Of a DNA stretch of 64,000 nt, positions 62,046 to 64,000 are shown piece after piece. This DNA is from DASZWJ01 sp963813895 (GTDB lineage Bacteria > Pseudomonadota > Gammaproteobacteria > JAURND01): positions 620,001-684,000 of the forward strand of contig CAWFAS010000003.1 of the NCBI GenBank assembly GCA_963813895.1, given 5' to 3'. Position 1 is the first letter of the stretch. Every line of letters starts with the position of its first letter. A model generated the notes under the pieces. It saw only the letters and a list, made by a program, of their open reading frames with translations. It was not told where the DNA came from and made no database searches. A program made the translations under genes and the position numbers.

Positions 62046-62800
62046 TTAAGCTCTCTGCACCGTTGGCACTACGCTTCCCATCTCAGATAAAAAGCTGGAA
62101 GCATGAAGGTGGGCATTCCGCCCAATACAGCTGGCAGGAGAAATACCATATTGATATGCCAATGCTACGTCGATTTGGCAACTACTTGTCAGAATAAGAG
62201 TGCCTACTTTATCTTCGCTGGGTTTAGCTTTGACCCTGGTAATGCCAACATAGAATAACCTACGTTGTTCTTCTTCATATTCTACTCGTGTGACAGTTGA
62301 TGTGGCTGGATCATAATTTCTAGGCATCAATCCATTTACACAACCCGCGATAATAACAATTGGTGAACTGATACCTTTGCTCTTATGAAGGCTCATAATC
62401 CGTACTTCCGTAACTTCCAACGGTATTTCAGGCTGAGCTACCTCTGTTATTACTTCATTTAGGAGGTCTTCCACCCCAGAGCATTTATTGGTTTTTTCTT
62501 TGACCAAAAGTCGTAGTTCATCAATCTCATCTAAGTCATTTCGCAACCATAATTCAATGAACTTTACTAAGTCGTCTTCAGCGGTTTCAAGCAACCTAAA
62601 CTCAGCGGTAACTTTATTAAAAGAACTTACTAGCTCCTGTGTATAAGAAATACTTATAATCCCGGCGCTCAACCGCTCCATCACTTGCCAGGGTGACATG
62701 TTATTATCTTCGCAATACTTACGAATACGAGCATAGGCTGTGGTTCTAAATTTGGCATGACCTTTCCCTAAAAGCCACCGCAGAGCGACCCCACCAACAA
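62046..62800 (-). pseudogene. UvrD/PcrA-like helicase, C-terminal part
   Basis: About 250 codons from LRWLLGKGHAKFRTTAYARI to the stop. Motif-V region EVRIMSLHKSKGISSPIVII and motif VI EEEQRRLFYVGITRVKA mark superfamily-1 UvrD-type helicases; domain 2A ends with LILTSSCQIDVALA. The ATPase domain 1A with Walker A is missing. The 5' border near 62800 is joined to the truncated traF. Domain-level call is secure; it is not functional alone. Confidence 0.75.
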
Positions 62801-63197
62801 TGTCGCCAAGCAAGTCTATCTCGACCAGCAGCACCAGCAGGAATACTCGGCCATTCAGCAATTAGCTCAGCACAGCGGGTTGTTCTTTTTTTATCGCAGT
62901 ACCTGTCCCTATTGCCAACGCTTTGCTCCGATCGTGAAAAATTTTTCTCAGCGCTACAGCATTACTGTTGTTCCCATCACCACCGATGGTGTAGCTCTAC
63001 CTGATTTTCCTAATTCCCATATTGACCAAGGTCAGGCCGCCCGCTTTAACATTACTCAAGAACCTGCATTATTTACCGTAGACCCTTATAGCCATCAAGC
63101 AGTACCTGTTAGTTTTGGTCTAATGAGTGAAGACGAATTACGCGAACGTATTTTACAGATTGCACAGCACTGGCAAAGCCAGGGGGTTGCACCATGA
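62800..63197 (+). pseudogene. traF: TraF (F-type conjugation, thioredoxin-like), 5' truncated
   Basis: The frame is open from the junction: DPTNNVAKQVYLDQQHQQEY, SAIQQLAQHSGLFFFYRSTC then PYCQRFAPIVKNFSQRYSIT. It has a CPYC thioredoxin-like motif and the end WQSQGVAP. TraF is a periplasmic protein for pilus assembly in F-type systems. Its signal peptide and first 100-150 residues are lost at the junction with the helicase fragment. A TTG at 62880 gives only a shortened open frame. Overlaps traH by ATGA. Confidence 0.8.
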
Positions 63198-64000
63198 AAA
63201 AAATTATTTCCATAATTTTAACCTGTCTAATCTTTACCACTTCTGCTTTCGCCAGTATTAACTCGGATTTAAATAATTTTTTTAATGGTATTGGATTTTC
63301 TAATAATGAAACCGCTCCCAATGCTTACCACAGCCAGGAAGCAGGTTACTACAGTGGCGGCAGTTTATTTGCCCGCGACAGCGTGCGTGATATACAGATC
63401 GTCCAGGTAGATTTGCCGAGTTTCCGCTCCGGTTGTGGCGGCATTGATTTATTCACGGGCGGTTTTTCATTTGTTAATTCTGAACAATTGGTTGATGCCA
63501 TGAAAAATATCATCAATAACTCAGTTGGCTATGCCTTTAATTTAGCGCTGGAAAGCACCACACCCGAAATTGCCAATGTGATGAAATATCTCAATACTCT
63601 GTCCAATGATATTAATCGTGCCAATATCAACTCCTGTGAAACATCGGCAGGTTTGGTGGGCGCAGCTTGGCCAAAAACACACGTAGCGCAACAACAGGTT
63701 TGTGAAGATGTTGGCACCAGCAACGGATTTTTTAGCGACTGGGCTGCTGCACGTGAAGGTTGCGGTACTGGTGGGGATATGACCAAAATATTAAATGGCG
63801 CGAGTAAAAATCCCAGTTATCAGAGTATGTTGCTAGCCAGTGGTAATGTCGCTTGGAAAGCTATTCAACAAAATAATTTCCTCAACAGTGATGTGCAGCT
63901 CGCGGAATTATTTATGTCGCTGTCTGGGACTATTATCGTGCAGGGAGGAAGTAACGATAAGGCTGGCAATCAATTTAAAGTGCTTTCTTCTTTAGCCGCT
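63194..64000 (+). CDS. traH: TraH, conjugative pilus assembly protein (partial at window end)
   Basis: ATG 63194 overlaps the traF stop. Signal peptide about 1-20 (KKIISIILTCLIFTTSAFA). Then DLNNFFNGIGFSNNET, SRDSVRD-like text, VDLPSFRSGCGGIDLFTGGF, which is the TraH signature, and NSCETSAGLVGAAW. At least 269 codons run off the right edge without a stop. TraH is a periplasmic/outer-membrane-associated pilus assembly factor of F-type T4SS. Its gene order traF-traH (then usually traG) matches F-like and Legionella tra regions. Confidence 0.92.
   Translation, partial: MKKIISIILTCLIFTTSAFASINSDLNNFFNGIGFSNNETAPNAYHSQEAGYYSGGSLFARDSVRDIQIVQVDLPSFRSGCGGIDLFTGGFSFVNSEQLVDAMKNIINNSVGYAFNLALESTTPEIANVMKYLNTLSNDINRANINSCETSAGLVGAAWPKTHVAQQQVCEDVGTSNGFFSDWAAAREGCGTGGDMTKILNGASKNPSYQSMLLASGNVAWKAIQQNNFLNSDVQLAELFMSLSGTIIVQGGSNDKAGNQFKVLSSLAA

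Overview
The window is AT-rich (by eye about 40% G+C) gammaproteobacterial DNA. The mix of eukaryote-like proteins (ankyrin, Sel1/TPR-like, an F-box-like N-terminus, a Ser/Thr kinase), Rpn-type nucleases, a LetA/GacA-like regulator fragment, F-type conjugation genes and dense insertion debris suggests an intracellular or amoeba-associated member of the Legionellales (Coxiella/Aquicella/Rickettsiella/Berkiella-like). That placement is inference; no rRNA or complete tRNA lies here.

Layout. (1) 1-7011 is an integrative-element module: a DUF3987 helicase/primase-type protein, a DUF6471 protein, two overlapping small genes, a tyrosine integrase, a KfrA-like coiled-coil DNA-binding protein with a perfect 30-nt palindrome upstream, and an AbiEi/AbiEii pair with its own palindromic operator. 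It ends at the 3' half of tRNA-Thr(UGU), an attachment-site scar. (2) 7012-21420 is a graveyard: an ATPase/RecG-like fusion remnant, IS4, IS66 and IS110 pieces, a broken hydrolase, a DJ-1 fragment, a group II intron ghost, a RAYT transposase remnant and a ruined TraC. Intact genes among them encode two secreted pentapeptide proteins, an aminoglycoside-phosphotransferase-like kinase and an unrecognised 482-residue protein. (3) 21778-43322 holds candidate effectors (ankyrin, F-box-like/Sel1, three Sel1 proteins), two near-identical Rpn nucleases about 4.5 kb apart, an MFS transporter and a transposon lying between two copies of a duplicated MFS-tail/Sel1 segment. (4) 45050-58153 is more chromosomal: MATE pump, kinase-NTPase fusion, umuD(frameshifted)/umuC, a Lys-rich protein, HU, a DyP peroxidase operon with two uncharacterised partners, and a BASS-type transporter. 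(5) 58509-64000 returns to debris, then a tRNA-Lys(CUU) 3' half on the minus strand, a helicase fragment, and traF/traH of an F-type conjugation system running off the window.

Themes. The most distinctive repeat is a 180-bp inverted-repeat element (four copies, TNA target duplications); three copies carry the same 109-bp REP/BIME-like palindromic insert and are 289 bp long. Pieces of housekeeping genes (prfA, katG 5' end, aldo/keto reductase, DJ-1/PfpI N- and C-terminal pieces 44 kb apart) show heavy rearrangement. The two tRNA 3' ends face each other across about 54.6 kb and are followed by the same 13 bases and similarly spaced GGTGCTA repeats, so related integrases probably used two tRNA genes. 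All function calls come from reading motifs; no database search was run.
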